A stretch of 64,000 nt of DNA, taken from NCBI RefSeq assembly GCF_029909975.1, contig NZ_CP094516.1:3038001-3102000 (forward strand), in the 5' to 3' direction. The stretch is from Bradyrhizobium sp. ISRA430 (GTDB lineage: Bacteria; Pseudomonadota; Alphaproteobacteria; Rhizobiales; Xanthobacteraceae). This document shows positions 19,372 through 28,673 of this stretch, piece after piece (within the stretch, counting starts at the first letter, position 1; every line of letters begins with the position of its first letter). The position numbers were made by a program, and so were the translations under genes. The notes beneath the pieces are model-generated. The model was not told the origin of the DNA. It was given only the letters and a program-made list of their open reading frames with translations, and searched no databases.

Positions 19372-20145
19372 ATGCGTCCCCTGGATCCCGTGACATCGAA
19401 GCAGCGCGCGGCCTACGGCCTTGCGTTCTTCGTGCTGTTCGTTGCCCTCTGGTCGTGGGCGACGTTCGGCGGCCATGTATCGAAGACCTTCCTCGCCAAC
19501 CCGTTGACCATGGTGCAGGAAGGTGTTGACCTGCTGACCCAGCATGGCTTCATGTTCGACATCGGCATGACTATCTGGCGCGTCGTCGGCGGGTTCGCGC
19601 TGGCCGCGATTCTCGCGGTGCCGCTTGGCGTACTGATGGGCGCCTACAAGCCGATCGAGGCGTTCCTCGAACCCTTCGTCTCGTTCGCGCGGTATCTTCC
19701 CGCCTCAGCCTTCATTCCGCTGCTGATCCTGTGGGCCGGCATCGGCGAATTGCAAAAGCTGCTCGTCATCTTCATCGGCTCGGTGTTCCAGGTCATCCTG
19801 ATGGTGGCGGTGACCGTGGGCGCCACGCGGCGCGACCTGGTCGAGGCCGCCTACACGTTAGGGGCCAGCGACCGCGGCATCATCCGCCGCGTGCTGCTGC
19901 CCTCCTCCGCACCGGAGATCGCCGAGATCCTGCGGCTGGTGCTCGGCTGGGCCTGGACCTACGTCATCGTCGCCGAGCTGATCGGCTCGTCATCGGGCAT
20001 CGGACACATGATCACCGACAGCCAGGCGCTGCTCAACACCGGCCAGATCATCTTCGGCATCATCGTCATCGGCCTGATCGGCCTCATCTCCGATTTCCTG
20101 TTCAAGGCGTTCAACGCCTGGCTGTTCCCGTGGAAGCTCGCATGA
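19372..20145 (+). CDS. ABC transporter permease, SsuC/TauC type
   Basis: A ~257-residue permease of the BPD_transp_1 family with about six membrane segments and the EAA loop RRDLVEAAYTLGASDRGIIRRVLLP at ~residues 150-175. SFARYLPASAFIPLLILWAG is characteristic of the SsuC/TauC/NrtB group. ATG at 19372 follows a TTG that would add one residue. Its stop overlaps the ATPase start (ATGA, 20142-20145). It works with the preceding NMT1-type binding protein. Confidence 0.9.
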   Translation: MRPLDPVTSKQRAAYGLAFFVLFVALWSWATFGGHVSKTFLANPLTMVQEGVDLLTQHGFMFDIGMTIWRVVGGFALAAILAVPLGVLMGAYKPIEAFLEPFVSFARYLPASAFIPLLILWAGIGELQKLLVIFIGSVFQVILMVAVTVGATRRDLVEAAYTLGASDRGIIRRVLLPSSAPEIAEILRLVLGWAWTYVIVAELIGSSSGIGHMITDSQALLNTGQIIFGIIVIGLIGLISDFLFKAFNAWLFPWKLA

Positions 20146-20927
20146 CGACGCTGAAGATCGAGCAGGTCTCGCGAACCTTCCCCGCGCGCCACGGCAACGC
20201 CCCGACCAAGGCGCTGGAGCCGACCGATCTTGTGATCGGCAACAACGATTTCGTCACCATCCTCGGTCCCTCCGGCTGCGGGAAGTCCACGCTTCTTCGC
20301 ATCGTTGCCGGGCTCGACCGCCCGACCAGCGGGCGCGTCACGCTCGACGGCCGCGAGGTAACCGGCCCCGGCGCCGATCGCGGCATGGTGTTCCAGTCCT
20401 ACACGCTGTTCCCCTGGCTGACCGTGCGCGAAAACATCGCCTTCGGCCTGCGTGAGCGCGGCGTTCCGCTGAGCGAGCGCCACAGGATCGCGGACGCATT
20501 CATCCGCCGGGTCGGCCTCACCGGCTTCGAGAACCACTGGCCGAAGCAACTCTCGGGCGGCATGCAACAGCGCACGGCGATCGCGCGTGCGCTCGCCAAT
20601 GATCCGAAGATCCTCTTGCTCGACGAGCCCTTCGGCGCGCTGGACAACCAGACCCGCGCGCTGATGCAGGAGATGCTGCTCGGGATTTGGGAGCGCGACC
20701 AGAAGACCGTGCTGTTCGTGACGCACGACATCGAGGAGGCGATCTTCCTCGGCAGCCGCGTCATCGTCATGAGCGCGCGTCCCGGCCGCATCAAGGCCGA
20801 GATTGCCGTGGACCTGCCGCATCCGCGCTCCTACAAGATCAAGACCACGCCGGAGTTCGTCCGGCTGAAGGAACGGCTGGTCGAAGAGATCCGCACCGAG
20901 GCGTTGAAGGTTGCCGAACATGCCTGA
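20142..20927 (+). CDS. ABC transporter ATP-binding protein, SsuB/TauB type
   Basis: A 261-residue ATPase with Walker A GPSGCGKST (~residues 43-51), Q-loop MVFQSYTLFPWLTV, signature LSGGMQQRTAIARAL, Walker B LLLDEPFGALD and H-loop FVTHDIEEA, all intact. The start is fixed by ATGA overlap with the permease gene. Its 3' end overlaps the amidohydrolase start by 8 nt, so the four genes form one translationally linked unit. Confidence 0.93.
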   Translation: MTTLKIEQVSRTFPARHGNAPTKALEPTDLVIGNNDFVTILGPSGCGKSTLLRIVAGLDRPTSGRVTLDGREVTGPGADRGMVFQSYTLFPWLTVRENIAFGLRERGVPLSERHRIADAFIRRVGLTGFENHWPKQLSGGMQQRTAIARALANDPKILLLDEPFGALDNQTRALMQEMLLGIWERDQKTVLFVTHDIEEAIFLGSRVIVMSARPGRIKAEIAVDLPHPRSYKIKTTPEFVRLKERLVEEIRTEALKVAEHA

Positions 20928-22152
20928 GACACAGTCGCGCGCCAATGGCGAACGCGTTCTCGCCGATCTCAACGCGCTGCGCGCCATCGGCGCCTACAAG
21001 ACCGGCGTGCACAAGCCGACCTTCTCCGAGCCGCACAAGCAGTCGCTGGAATGGTTGATGCAGAAGCTGCCCGAGGCAGGCCTCACCGGCTCAATCGACG
21101 GCATCGGCAATGTCTTCGGCACCAGCGCAAGACTGGGACCGAAGCTGCTGGCGGGATCGCATCTGGAAAGCCAGAACTACGCCGGCTGGCTCGACGGGCC
21201 GCTCGGCGTCGTCTATGCGCTCGAAGCCGCGCGCGTGCTCAATTCTGATCCCTCGCTCAAGGGAGCGGTCGAGGTTGCCGCCTGGTGCGACGAGGAAGGA
21301 CATTTCGGGCACTTCCTCGGCTCGCGCTCCTATGTCGGACAGGTGACCGAGGCCGACATCGACGTAGCGCGCGACCGCACCAGCGGCCGGACCATGCGCG
21401 AGGCGCTCGCCGACATGGGGCTTGCCGGACGCGCGCGTGTCGCCGCCGAGCCGGGGCGCCATGTCGGATATCTGGAGGCGCATATCGAGCAAGGCGACAC
21501 GCTCGAAAGCGGACGGCTCGCGATCGGCGTCGTGACCTCCATCGTCGGTATCTGGCAGTACCGCATCGATTTCACCGGCGAGCAGAACCATGCCGGCACC
21601 ACCCGCATGGCCGCGCGCAAGGACGCAGGGCTCGCGCTGGCAAAGTTCTGCGTGGCGATCGACGAACGCTTCCCGGCCGCATGCGGACCGCGCACCGTCT
21701 GGACCACCGGCCGCATCACGCTCGATCCGGGCGCGCCGAGCATCATTCCCGGCAGCGCCGAGATGCTGTTCCAGATCCGCGACGACAACCCGGCCGTGAT
21801 TGCGCGGCTGGAAGAGCTGCTGCGCACGATGGCGGATGAGACCAACGCGAAAGGTCGCTGCACCGTGACGGTGGAGCGGATCCGCACCGGCGCCCCGGCC
21901 ATGATGGATTCCCGCTTCCAGGAGGCGATCGAGGCGGCAAGCAGCGCGCTTGCGGACGGACGATCGCTCCGCATGCCCAGTGGCGCCGGCCATGATGCGC
22001 AGATGCTCGCGACCGTCATGCCCGCGGGCATGCTGTTCGTGCCGTCGATCGCCGGCATCAGCCACCATTGGACCGAAAATACCGCCGACGCCGATATCGT
22101 CACGGGCGCACAGGTCTTCGTCGAGGCCTGCCGGCGTATCCTCGGCGGCTAG
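20920..22152 (+). CDS. Zn-dependent amidohydrolase, M20 / N-carbamoyl-amino-acid hydrolase-allantoate amidohydrolase family
   Basis: A 410-residue member of the hydantoinase/carbamoylase group of family M20. Metal-site and fold landmarks are GSHLESQNYAGWLDGPLGV, WCDEEGHFGHFLGSRS, EAHIEQGD, the dimerisation stretch EQNHAGTTRMAARKDA, SGAGHDAQML and a final GISHHWTENTADAD. The first His-site reads HLES instead of the common HLDT. The family hydrolyses N-carbamoyl, N-formyl or ureido amides of amino acids. Being joined to an importer beside a hut cluster without hutG makes it a candidate N-formylglutamate deformylase, an unproven inference. Confidence 0.85.
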   Translation: MPETQSRANGERVLADLNALRAIGAYKTGVHKPTFSEPHKQSLEWLMQKLPEAGLTGSIDGIGNVFGTSARLGPKLLAGSHLESQNYAGWLDGPLGVVYALEAARVLNSDPSLKGAVEVAAWCDEEGHFGHFLGSRSYVGQVTEADIDVARDRTSGRTMREALADMGLAGRARVAAEPGRHVGYLEAHIEQGDTLESGRLAIGVVTSIVGIWQYRIDFTGEQNHAGTTRMAARKDAGLALAKFCVAIDERFPAACGPRTVWTTGRITLDPGAPSIIPGSAEMLFQIRDDNPAVIARLEELLRTMADETNAKGRCTVTVERIRTGAPAMMDSRFQEAIEAASSALADGRSLRMPSGAGHDAQMLATVMPAGMLFVPSIAGISHHWTENTADADIVTGAQVFVEACRRILGG

Positions 22153-22391
22153 ATGACCTCCGTATTTCGGGAGCTTGCTCTCCCTCACGGGGCCAGCCTG
22201 ACCTAGACCAAGAGACTAGGAGCCGAGCCTGTCGATCAGCCATCGCCGCGCATCCTTACCCAACGAAAGGATGGGAGGCTGCTGTGTTGCAGGAACAGGC
22301 CGACGGATTGGTCGCAGATCCGCCCGAACGCGCCTTGAATGACAAGGCGCGCTCCGGACGGCGCGACGAGGCCCGAACGCGAAAACCATGC

Positions 22392-22970
22392 TCACGTCTG
22401 AGTATCAACCTGGTTGGTACGGCCGGATGACGTCACCTGCTGCGCGGCATAGGCAGCCGCCGCGCTCGAGGCCGGCGAATATCTTGCGAAGGCTTCGGCG
22501 AGTTCCTCGGCAGTCTCGGTCAGCTCCTTCATGACGGCCAGATTATCCGTCGGTTGACCTCCGGAGGAGTGACGGACCTCGAAGGAGATCCCGTTCGGGA
22601 GGTCCACGTGGATCTTGTCCAATCCGACGACACCCGGCCCGTCGTCGTTGCCGGCGCCGGAGGCCCCGTTCGTCCCGTCGGTGCTCGTGGCCTGATGGCC
22701 GGAAGTATCCCGGCGCGCCAGCCTCTCCACGAAATCTTCAATGGTCTTGAGCGTGGCGCTGTCGAGACCGGCATTGCCGAAGCTGACGACTCCAATCGAC
22801 ATGCCATTGGGCAGATCTACCTTGATCGCGTCGTAAGGCGCATCGGCGTTCATGCCGGGCGCCAGCGTCGAGCCACTCTCTTGCGATCCTGTTGTCGACG
22901 TCGATTTCGTCTGACGGACGGAAGAAGGCCAGCTCACTGCGCTTCCGCCGGCGATGCTGCTGATGCTCAT
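22392..22970 (-). CDS. Hypothetical protein with two VDLPNG repeats
   Basis: A 192-residue protein of unknown function. It is Ser/Thr/Gly-rich and has two related modules: AIKVDLPNGMSIGVVSFG followed by LKTIEDFVERLA, and KIHVDLPNGISFEVRHSSG followed by MKELTETAEELAEAFARY. So it looks like a duplicated strand-plus-helix unit joined by a flexible linker (DTSGHQATSTDGTNGASG). No signal peptide or membrane segment. GGAG stands 9 nt before the ATG at 22970. It is isolated between the amidohydrolase and the catalase-like gene. Confidence 0.7.
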   Translation of the reverse strand: MSISSIAGGSAVSWPSSVRQTKSTSTTGSQESGSTLAPGMNADAPYDAIKVDLPNGMSIGVVSFGNAGLDSATLKTIEDFVERLARRDTSGHQATSTDGTNGASGAGNDDGPGVVGLDKIHVDLPNGISFEVRHSSGGQPTDNLAVMKELTETAEELAEAFARYSPASSAAAAYAAQQVTSSGRTNQVDTQT

Positions 22971-23251
22971 GCACGAACTCCACTGTGATTGCGAACGCTT
23001 AGGTAGCGAGCAACAGACGTGCCAATTCGGAGAGCCAGCACCGTCAATGGCTTATCGCGAATTGTGCGAGGCGCGCGCTTCACACCGGCAAACCCGTCTC
23101 GGCAAAAGCTGCCACACAGCTCGCACGCACTACGAAATTCCGGCGGCGCACGTCGAGCATGGTTAGGCAAAACGTGGCTGTTTCGGGAAAGACGACAGGC
23201 GCGCATGATGCCTACAACACACGTTGAAAAGCACAATCCCGAGGAGCCGCG

Positions 23252-24178
23252 ATGTCTCAGCCCGCAAGCGGCGCAGCGACGCCTGCGTTGATTGTTGATA
23301 CCCTGAAGGCGGTCGCCGGCAATCCGCCCAAGGTCCGCGCGAGCTTTGCCAAGGGCTGCTGCGTGCGCGGCACCTATACCCCGTCGGACCGCGCGGCTGA
23401 GGTCACGAGATCCCTGAGCTTCACGCGGCCATCGCGCGTGCTGGCCCGCTTCTCGGTCGGCGGCGGTAATCCCAAGGTGCCGGATACCAACAATCTCGTC
23501 CTGCGGGGCTTCAGCTTCAAGCTCGGCGACGACGCACATCGCTCGGACATTCTCGTGGAAAGCGCCCCGGTCCATTTTGCGAGGACGCTCGACCAGATGC
23601 TTGCCTTCCTCGAGGCCCGCATTCCGGGAGCCGACGGCAAGCCCGATATGGAGAAGGTCAAAGCCTTCTCCGCAGCCAACCCCGAAACGCTGAATCAGGC
23701 AAATTACATCGCCGCGCGTCGGCTGCCCGCAAGCTTTGCCGGAACAACCTATTGGGGCGTGCACGCGTTTCCCGCAACGAATGCGAGGGGAGAGACGCGC
23801 TTTATCAAGTTCAAGGTCATTCCCGTCGGCGGTGACGTGACCTTGACCGAGGACGAGGCCAGGACGAAATCCGCCGACTTCCTACGCTACGACCTCGAAC
23901 GCCGGATCGCTGCCGGCGATGTCCGCTTCAACGTGATGGCTTTGCTCGGCCGTCCCGGCGATCCCACCATGGACGTGACCATGCGGTGGCCGGATGAGGA
24001 CAATCGGGAAGAGATGCGGCTGGGTACGATCGTCATCACCGCCTTTGAGGCGGACGAGGCCTGCGACGCATCCATCTTCAACCCGGCGAATCTCGCCGAC
24101 GGCATCGGCCAGCCACTGGACGAAATCTTCGCGGCGCGGCGCGCCGCCTACACCATTTCACTGGCAAAGCGTCGCTGA
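23252..24178 (+). CDS. Catalase-family (SrpA-like) haem protein, distal His replaced
   Basis: A 308-residue member of the small catalase-related group. Recognisable are VRASFAKGCCVRGTYTPSD, LARFSVGGGNPKVPD, LVLRGFSFKL and a C-terminal RRAAYTISLAKR that supplies the proximal Arg...Tyr haem ligand pattern. In catalases the first motif carries the essential distal His (HAKG); here that position is Phe (FAKG). The protein may bind haem but is unlikely to be an efficient catalase. GAGGAG precedes the ATG. It is convergent with the AraC-type gene; no signal peptide. Confidence 0.8.
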   Translation: MSQPASGAATPALIVDTLKAVAGNPPKVRASFAKGCCVRGTYTPSDRAAEVTRSLSFTRPSRVLARFSVGGGNPKVPDTNNLVLRGFSFKLGDDAHRSDILVESAPVHFARTLDQMLAFLEARIPGADGKPDMEKVKAFSAANPETLNQANYIAARRLPASFAGTTYWGVHAFPATNARGETRFIKFKVIPVGGDVTLTEDEARTKSADFLRYDLERRIAAGDVRFNVMALLGRPGDPTMDVTMRWPDEDNREEMRLGTIVITAFEADEACDASIFNPANLADGIGQPLDEIFAARRAAYTISLAKRR

Positions 24179-24193
24179 CATTCCCCGGCGAGA

Positions 24194-25126
24194 TCACGTC
24201 TCGCGACCCGGCGCGCCCTGCGTTTCGCGCCGCCACGCGCCCGGACTGACACCGACCAGCGCGGAGAACACCCGCGTAAAATGACTTTGATTGGCAAAGC
24301 CCGCCGATATCGCGATCTCCGACAGTGGCAGATCGCGTACGCTCATCAACTGCTTGGCGGCCTTCACGCGCTGCTGCAGCAGCCACTGGTGCGGCGGCAG
24401 TCCGGTGGAGATGCGAAATGCCCGCGAGAAATGGCTGACCGAGAGGCCAAGCTCGGCTGCGATCGCCTGCAACGTCAGCTTGCCGCCGAGATCTGACTCG
24501 AGCCTGTCGCAGGCGCGCCGCACCTGCCACGGCGCAAGACCGCCGCGGCTGGGTTCGGCCGCGCGCTGAAGTCCGCCATAGGTCTGCGCCACGTGTGCCG
24601 TCAGCGCGAACATCATATGGTCGATGAAAAGCTGGTTGGTCTCGTCCGGCCGGCGCAGCCCCTGCTGTAATGAAGCACCGATGTGGCGGACGATGGCGTC
24701 GTCATGCCCGATGCCAATCCGACAATCGAGCTCGTCCACGCGTGGCGCGCCGGACTGTTCCGCGATGCCGTCGAGCGCCGAGCGCGGAATGTAGAAGAAC
24801 AGGGAGTGGAACGGCTTGTCGATCACGTAGCGCGGGTCGCGCTTGAGGTCGTACAGATAAGTCGTGCCCGCGTGGACGTTCGCCGTCATGATGCATTTGC
24901 CACGCTCCCAGAGCTCGCAGTCAGGGTAATTGTGGAGCTTCAGGCTGACGAGAAATGCGTCCTCGGCGGCGAGCGAGCCGGACAGACCCGGCACCGGATT
25001 GTCATTCCGCGTCTCGGTAACCGCAAGTTCGGTACTGCGCAGCGAACGCGTGACCAGCGAAGGCGGCGCCTCCTTGAGATGCAGGAACTGCCCGAGCTTC
25101 TGTCCGTAGGCGCCAGCCCGTGTCAT
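24194..25126 (-). CDS. AraC-family transcriptional regulator
   Basis: A 310-residue regulator with a C-terminal AraC/XylS double helix-turn-helix (~residues 205-305: LTLQAIAAELGLSVSHFSRAFRISTGLPPHQWL and the second helix AISAGFANQSHFTRVFSALVGVSPGAWRR). The N-terminal ~190 residues resemble AraC-type cupin-like sensing domains. ATG at 25126 has GAAGGGA upstream and is preferred over the longer reading to 25339. It is divergent from a short-chain dehydrogenase remnant, so its original target may be gone. It may instead act on the neighbouring catalase-like gene. Confidence 0.88.
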   Translation of the reverse strand: MTRAGAYGQKLGQFLHLKEAPPSLVTRSLRSTELAVTETRNDNPVPGLSGSLAAEDAFLVSLKLHNYPDCELWERGKCIMTANVHAGTTYLYDLKRDPRYVIDKPFHSLFFYIPRSALDGIAEQSGAPRVDELDCRIGIGHDDAIVRHIGASLQQGLRRPDETNQLFIDHMMFALTAHVAQTYGGLQRAAEPSRGGLAPWQVRRACDRLESDLGGKLTLQAIAAELGLSVSHFSRAFRISTGLPPHQWLLQQRVKAAKQLMSVRDLPLSEIAISAGFANQSHFTRVFSALVGVSPGAWRRETQGAPGRET

Positions 25127-25405
25127 CGATATATCCCTTCCGTGGAAGTCCAAGCGCAGGCCACAGCATCCTGCAACTCCAAGGAACCCATTATCGGGTA
25201 TTCGCCCACCGCTGTCCACGGTCGCTCCGGACAAGCGTGACGGCAGGCTCTGGTGCGCCTCTCGGATGAGGGAAGAGAATTCCGTAACGATTTCAGAGCG
25301 CCTTCGCCTCACCCGCCAGTTCGGACAACACGCGATCAAGCCCGCAAGGACACATCACGACTTTTCACAAACGCACGGCAAAATGCGTCCCGGCGGAGAA
25401 CGAAC

Positions 25406-25474
25406 ATGCGGAATGCAAGGGTCATCATCGTCACGGGCGGTAGCGCCGGCATTCGGCGAGCGGCGTCCCGCTAG
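25406..25474 (+). pseudogene. 22-codon remnant of a short-chain dehydrogenase/reductase gene
   Basis: MRNARVIIVTGGSAGIRRAASR then TAG. The sequence matches the Rossmann start of SDR enzymes, VIIVTGGSAGIGRA, with the last essential Gly changed to Arg. The remaining ~230 residues are absent because the bamA-like gene ends at 25471 on the other strand. Divergence from an AraC-type regulator is a classic arrangement for a regulated SDR. A short chance ORF is possible but the motif match is good. Confidence 0.55.
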
Positions 25475-27981
25475 AACGACGTGCCGCCGCCGAACCTGAA
25501 CTCCTGGACGGTGTCGTATTTGCCCTTCGTGATCGGCACGGCGTAGTCGAAGCGCAGCGGTCCGAATGGCGATGCCCAGATCAGGCCGACGCCGACCGAC
25601 GAACGCACCACGTTGCCGTCGTCATATTGAAGTCCGCAGGTGGGGCAAGCCGCCGTGTTGACCTCGCCCGTGGCCGACCAGGATGTCGGTCCCTTGTAAT
25701 CCCAAAGCGATCCGGCGTCGGCGTAGACCGCGCCCTTCAGGCCGACTTCCTTTGGCAGAAACCAGAACGGCATCTGCAACTCCACCGACGCACCCCAATA
25801 CTTGGTGCCGCCGAGCGCATCGCCGGTCGCGCCGAAGCTGGCATAGGTGATGTCGCGTGGGCCGATGCCGTTGGAGGCGAAGCCGCGCACGAGGTTCGGG
25901 CCCATCTGGAAATGGTCCAGCATGCGCAGATCCTGGTCGCCGATCTTGTTGAGGATGCCGCCCTGAAGATGGATCACGCCGACGATCTCGGACACCAGCG
26001 ACTGGTAGTATTTCGCATCAACGGCGGACTTCAGGTAGGTGACGTCGCCACCGACCCCGGCGAAATCCTGCCGGAAGTCGATCAGCAATCCATCCGTCGG
26101 GTTCTTGGTATTGTCGAGCGTGTTGTAGCTCAGCGTATAGCCGAGCGCCGAAGTCCAGGTCGCTCCATTCGCCAGCTCCTTTCGGACGGGCAGGCTCGAT
26201 TCGCCGTCACCATAGCAGCCGTATCCATAGACACTCGAATCCGTCGAATTGGTCGGATCCACGCCGCCCAGGATACTCTTGATGTAAGCCGGCGTCGGAT
26301 TGTAGGCCAGTGAGGTATTGGACGCATTGTTGTTGCAATTGTTATACGCGCTGGCGAGCGTGATGCTCTGCTGATAGAGCGAGTAGCGGAGCTGGAGCGA
26401 GAGATCCTCCCGCAGCGCGAGGCCGATGCGCGGGGAGAAACCCAGCGTCGTCACGCCGTAGCTCGTGTAGCTGTTCGCCAATTGCTGGCGCCATGAGACG
26501 TCCATTCCGAGCGCCATCCGGTAATCGAGCAGGTAAGGCTCGACGAATGACAACGATATGCCGCGCGAATACTGGCCGTAGCTGACGGACGCCTTGCCGT
26601 AGAGCCCGCGCCCGAGCAGGTTGCGCTCGGAGATCGAGACTTCAGCCAGCGCGCCGTCGGTCGTGGAGTAGCCGCCGGATATCGAGAAGTCGCCGGTCGA
26701 CTTCTCCTCGAGATCGACAATCAGGACCACGCGGTCGCTGGAGGAGCCGGGCTCCGTGTTGATCTTGACGCTCTTGAAGTAGTCGAGGTTCTTCAGCCTG
26801 CGCTCGGCGCGGTCGACCAGCGCGCGGTTGTAGGCATCACCCTCGGATATGTCGAATTCGCGCCGGATCACGTAGTCGCGCGTTCGCGTATTGCCGCGGA
26901 TGTTGATGCGCTCGATGTAAGTGCGCGGCCCCTCGTCGATATTGAATACGACGGACACGGTGTGCGCCTCGAAATTGCGGTCGCCGCCGGGACGCACCAC
27001 CGCGAAGGCATAGCCGCGCCGGGAGGCCTCGATCTGCATCTCCTCGATCGATTTCTCGACCGATTCGACGTTGTAGAGCGAGCCGACACTGACGCGCGAA
27101 TAGGACCGCATCGAAGCCGCGTCGAAGCTTGGAATGCTGGAGCGGAAATCGACCGATCCGACGCGGTACTGCTGGCCTTCCTCGATCTTGAAGGTGACGA
27201 GAAAGCCCTTCTTGTCCGGATCGTACTCCGTAAGTGCGGCGACCACCTGCGCATCGGCGAAGCCGTGCTTGAGGTAGAAGCGGCGAATCAGGTCGCGGTC
27301 AGCCTCCACGCGGTCAGGATCATAGATGTCGTTGTTACCGAGGAAGCTGAGCAAATTGCTCTCATGCGTCTTGATCACGTCGCGCAGACGCGAGGCCGAG
27401 AAGGCACTGTTGCCGATGAACTCGATCGACTTTACTGACGTCTTGGCGCCCTCCTCGACCGTGAAGATGAGATCGACTCGGTTGTTCGGTTGCTCGATGA
27501 TCTCGGGCGTGACGCGCACGTCGTAGCGGCCGGAGCGGCGATAGATCTCGGCGATCCGCAGCGTATCCGACTGCACCATGGCGCGGGAGAACGTACCACG
27601 CGGCTTGGACTGGACCTCGGCGGAGAGCTGTTCGTCCTTGATCTTCTTGTTGCCCTCGAAGGCGACGCGGCCGATCACCGCGTTTTCGATCACCGAGACC
27701 ACGACGCGACCGCCGACCCGGTCGATCTTCACATCCTGAAACAGACCGGTCTCGATCAACGCCTTGAGCGCATCGTCAATGGCGGGCTGATCGAGGCGGC
27801 CACCGGGACCCGGCTTGAAATAGGAGCGGACCGTGTCGGCCTCCACCCGGCGGTTGCCCTCGACAACGATAGTATCGGCGGTCTGCGCGACCGCCTGCGG
27901 CGGAGCTAGCAGGCAAAGTGAAACAGCAATCGATACGCCGTACACCGCGGCTACGATCAACCAGGCTCGCCAGACAGACAT
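25471..27981 (-). CDS. bamA: BamA-family outer-membrane assembly protein
   Basis: An 836-residue Omp85 protein. A signal peptide (WLIVAAVYGVSIAVSLCLLAPPQAVAQ) is followed by five POTRA-like domains (~residues 35-420, beginning IVVEGNRRVEADTVRSYF) and a C-terminal barrel (~430-836) with the loop-6 motif VRGF and a final Phe (FRFGGGTSF). BamA folds and inserts outer-membrane proteins. GAGGTG precedes the ATG at 27981. The gene stands alone, not in the usual rseP-bamA-lpxD context, so it may be an additional paralogue rather than the essential copy. Confidence 0.92.
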   Translation of the reverse strand: MSVWRAWLIVAAVYGVSIAVSLCLLAPPQAVAQTADTIVVEGNRRVEADTVRSYFKPGPGGRLDQPAIDDALKALIETGLFQDVKIDRVGGRVVVSVIENAVIGRVAFEGNKKIKDEQLSAEVQSKPRGTFSRAMVQSDTLRIAEIYRRSGRYDVRVTPEIIEQPNNRVDLIFTVEEGAKTSVKSIEFIGNSAFSASRLRDVIKTHESNLLSFLGNNDIYDPDRVEADRDLIRRFYLKHGFADAQVVAALTEYDPDKKGFLVTFKIEEGQQYRVGSVDFRSSIPSFDAASMRSYSRVSVGSLYNVESVEKSIEEMQIEASRRGYAFAVVRPGGDRNFEAHTVSVVFNIDEGPRTYIERINIRGNTRTRDYVIRREFDISEGDAYNRALVDRAERRLKNLDYFKSVKINTEPGSSSDRVVLIVDLEEKSTGDFSISGGYSTTDGALAEVSISERNLLGRGLYGKASVSYGQYSRGISLSFVEPYLLDYRMALGMDVSWRQQLANSYTSYGVTTLGFSPRIGLALREDLSLQLRYSLYQQSITLASAYNNCNNNASNTSLAYNPTPAYIKSILGGVDPTNSTDSSVYGYGCYGDGESSLPVRKELANGATWTSALGYTLSYNTLDNTKNPTDGLLIDFRQDFAGVGGDVTYLKSAVDAKYYQSLVSEIVGVIHLQGGILNKIGDQDLRMLDHFQMGPNLVRGFASNGIGPRDITYASFGATGDALGGTKYWGASVELQMPFWFLPKEVGLKGAVYADAGSLWDYKGPTSWSATGEVNTAACPTCGLQYDDGNVVRSSVGVGLIWASPFGPLRFDYAVPITKGKYDTVQEFRFGGGTSF

Positions 27982-28292
27982 TCCGCACCTCAAGTCCACA
28001 TGACTTGCTCTGAAACGGGAAAGCTGTGGCCGCGGTGTGGCTCCAAAGTTGCCGCATTGTTTCCGGTGGTTGAATTTGATCCGGCGTTCGATCGCACCCG
28101 ATGCGCGTAACGGAGCATTCGCCGTGACCGCGTATTCTTCTTGCGCCCGGAATAATCCGGCATCATGCCGGTCGCCGCATACGCGCGCCGCGACAGCGCT
28201 CAGCAACATCGCGCAAAAAGTGAATTCTTTACCCGCAGTGAAGCCGATGCGAGAGGCATCGGCATCTGATGACCTGCATGGGACGCCCGCCG

Positions 28293-28673
28293 ATGAATCC
28301 GTTTGCCACAACCAGAATGGTTCTAATTGCAATCCTCGCTTCGACACTGACTTGCAGGGCGGATACGGCCACCAAGCGCGATCGAGAACAGACGTCAAAA
28401 AGCGGCGTGTATGAGTATGGTTCGCCCGGTCCCAATCGTTCCTACCAATCGGGGCCCCACACGCGCATCTATGTCAGCAAGCGTTCATGGCTCGATGGGG
28501 GGACCGAGGTGCTCCCAGGCGAGCGCAAGTTCAGCGGCTATGCCTTTCCGCCGGGCATCTCGTTCGCCCGCGAGAACAACAACCGGCCGCTCGATCGCCA
28601 ACCGCTAAGCCCCGCCTCGGATCTCGGCAGATTTTGCGCAGCGAATCCCGCTCTCCTGGTAGCTCGGCCATGA
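28293..28673 (+). CDS. Small secreted hypothetical protein
   Basis: About 126 residues: a hydrophobic N-terminus (MVLIAILASTLTCRA) that could be a signal peptide, then a polar body rich in Gly, Ser, Tyr and Pro (GVYEYGSPGPNRSYQSGPHTRIYVSKRSW, FSGYAFPPGISFARENNNRPLDR). The composition is protein-like rather than antisense noise, but no family was recognised and the ribosome-binding site is weak. Start may be 28269 or 28293. Confidence 0.45.
   Translation: MNPFATTRMVLIAILASTLTCRADTATKRDREQTSKSGVYEYGSPGPNRSYQSGPHTRIYVSKRSWLDGGTEVLPGERKFSGYAFPPGISFARENNNRPLDRQPLSPASDLGRFCAANPALLVARP

Noticed and set aside
22169..22184. Hairpin GGGAG-CTTGCT-CTCCC after the amidohydrolase gene
   Set aside because: A 5-bp stem without a T-run is too weak to call a terminator.
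22971..23251. Upstream region of the catalase-like gene as an OxyR- or Irr-controlled promoter
   Set aside because: No recognisable OxyR, Irr or FixK site was found in these 281 bp.
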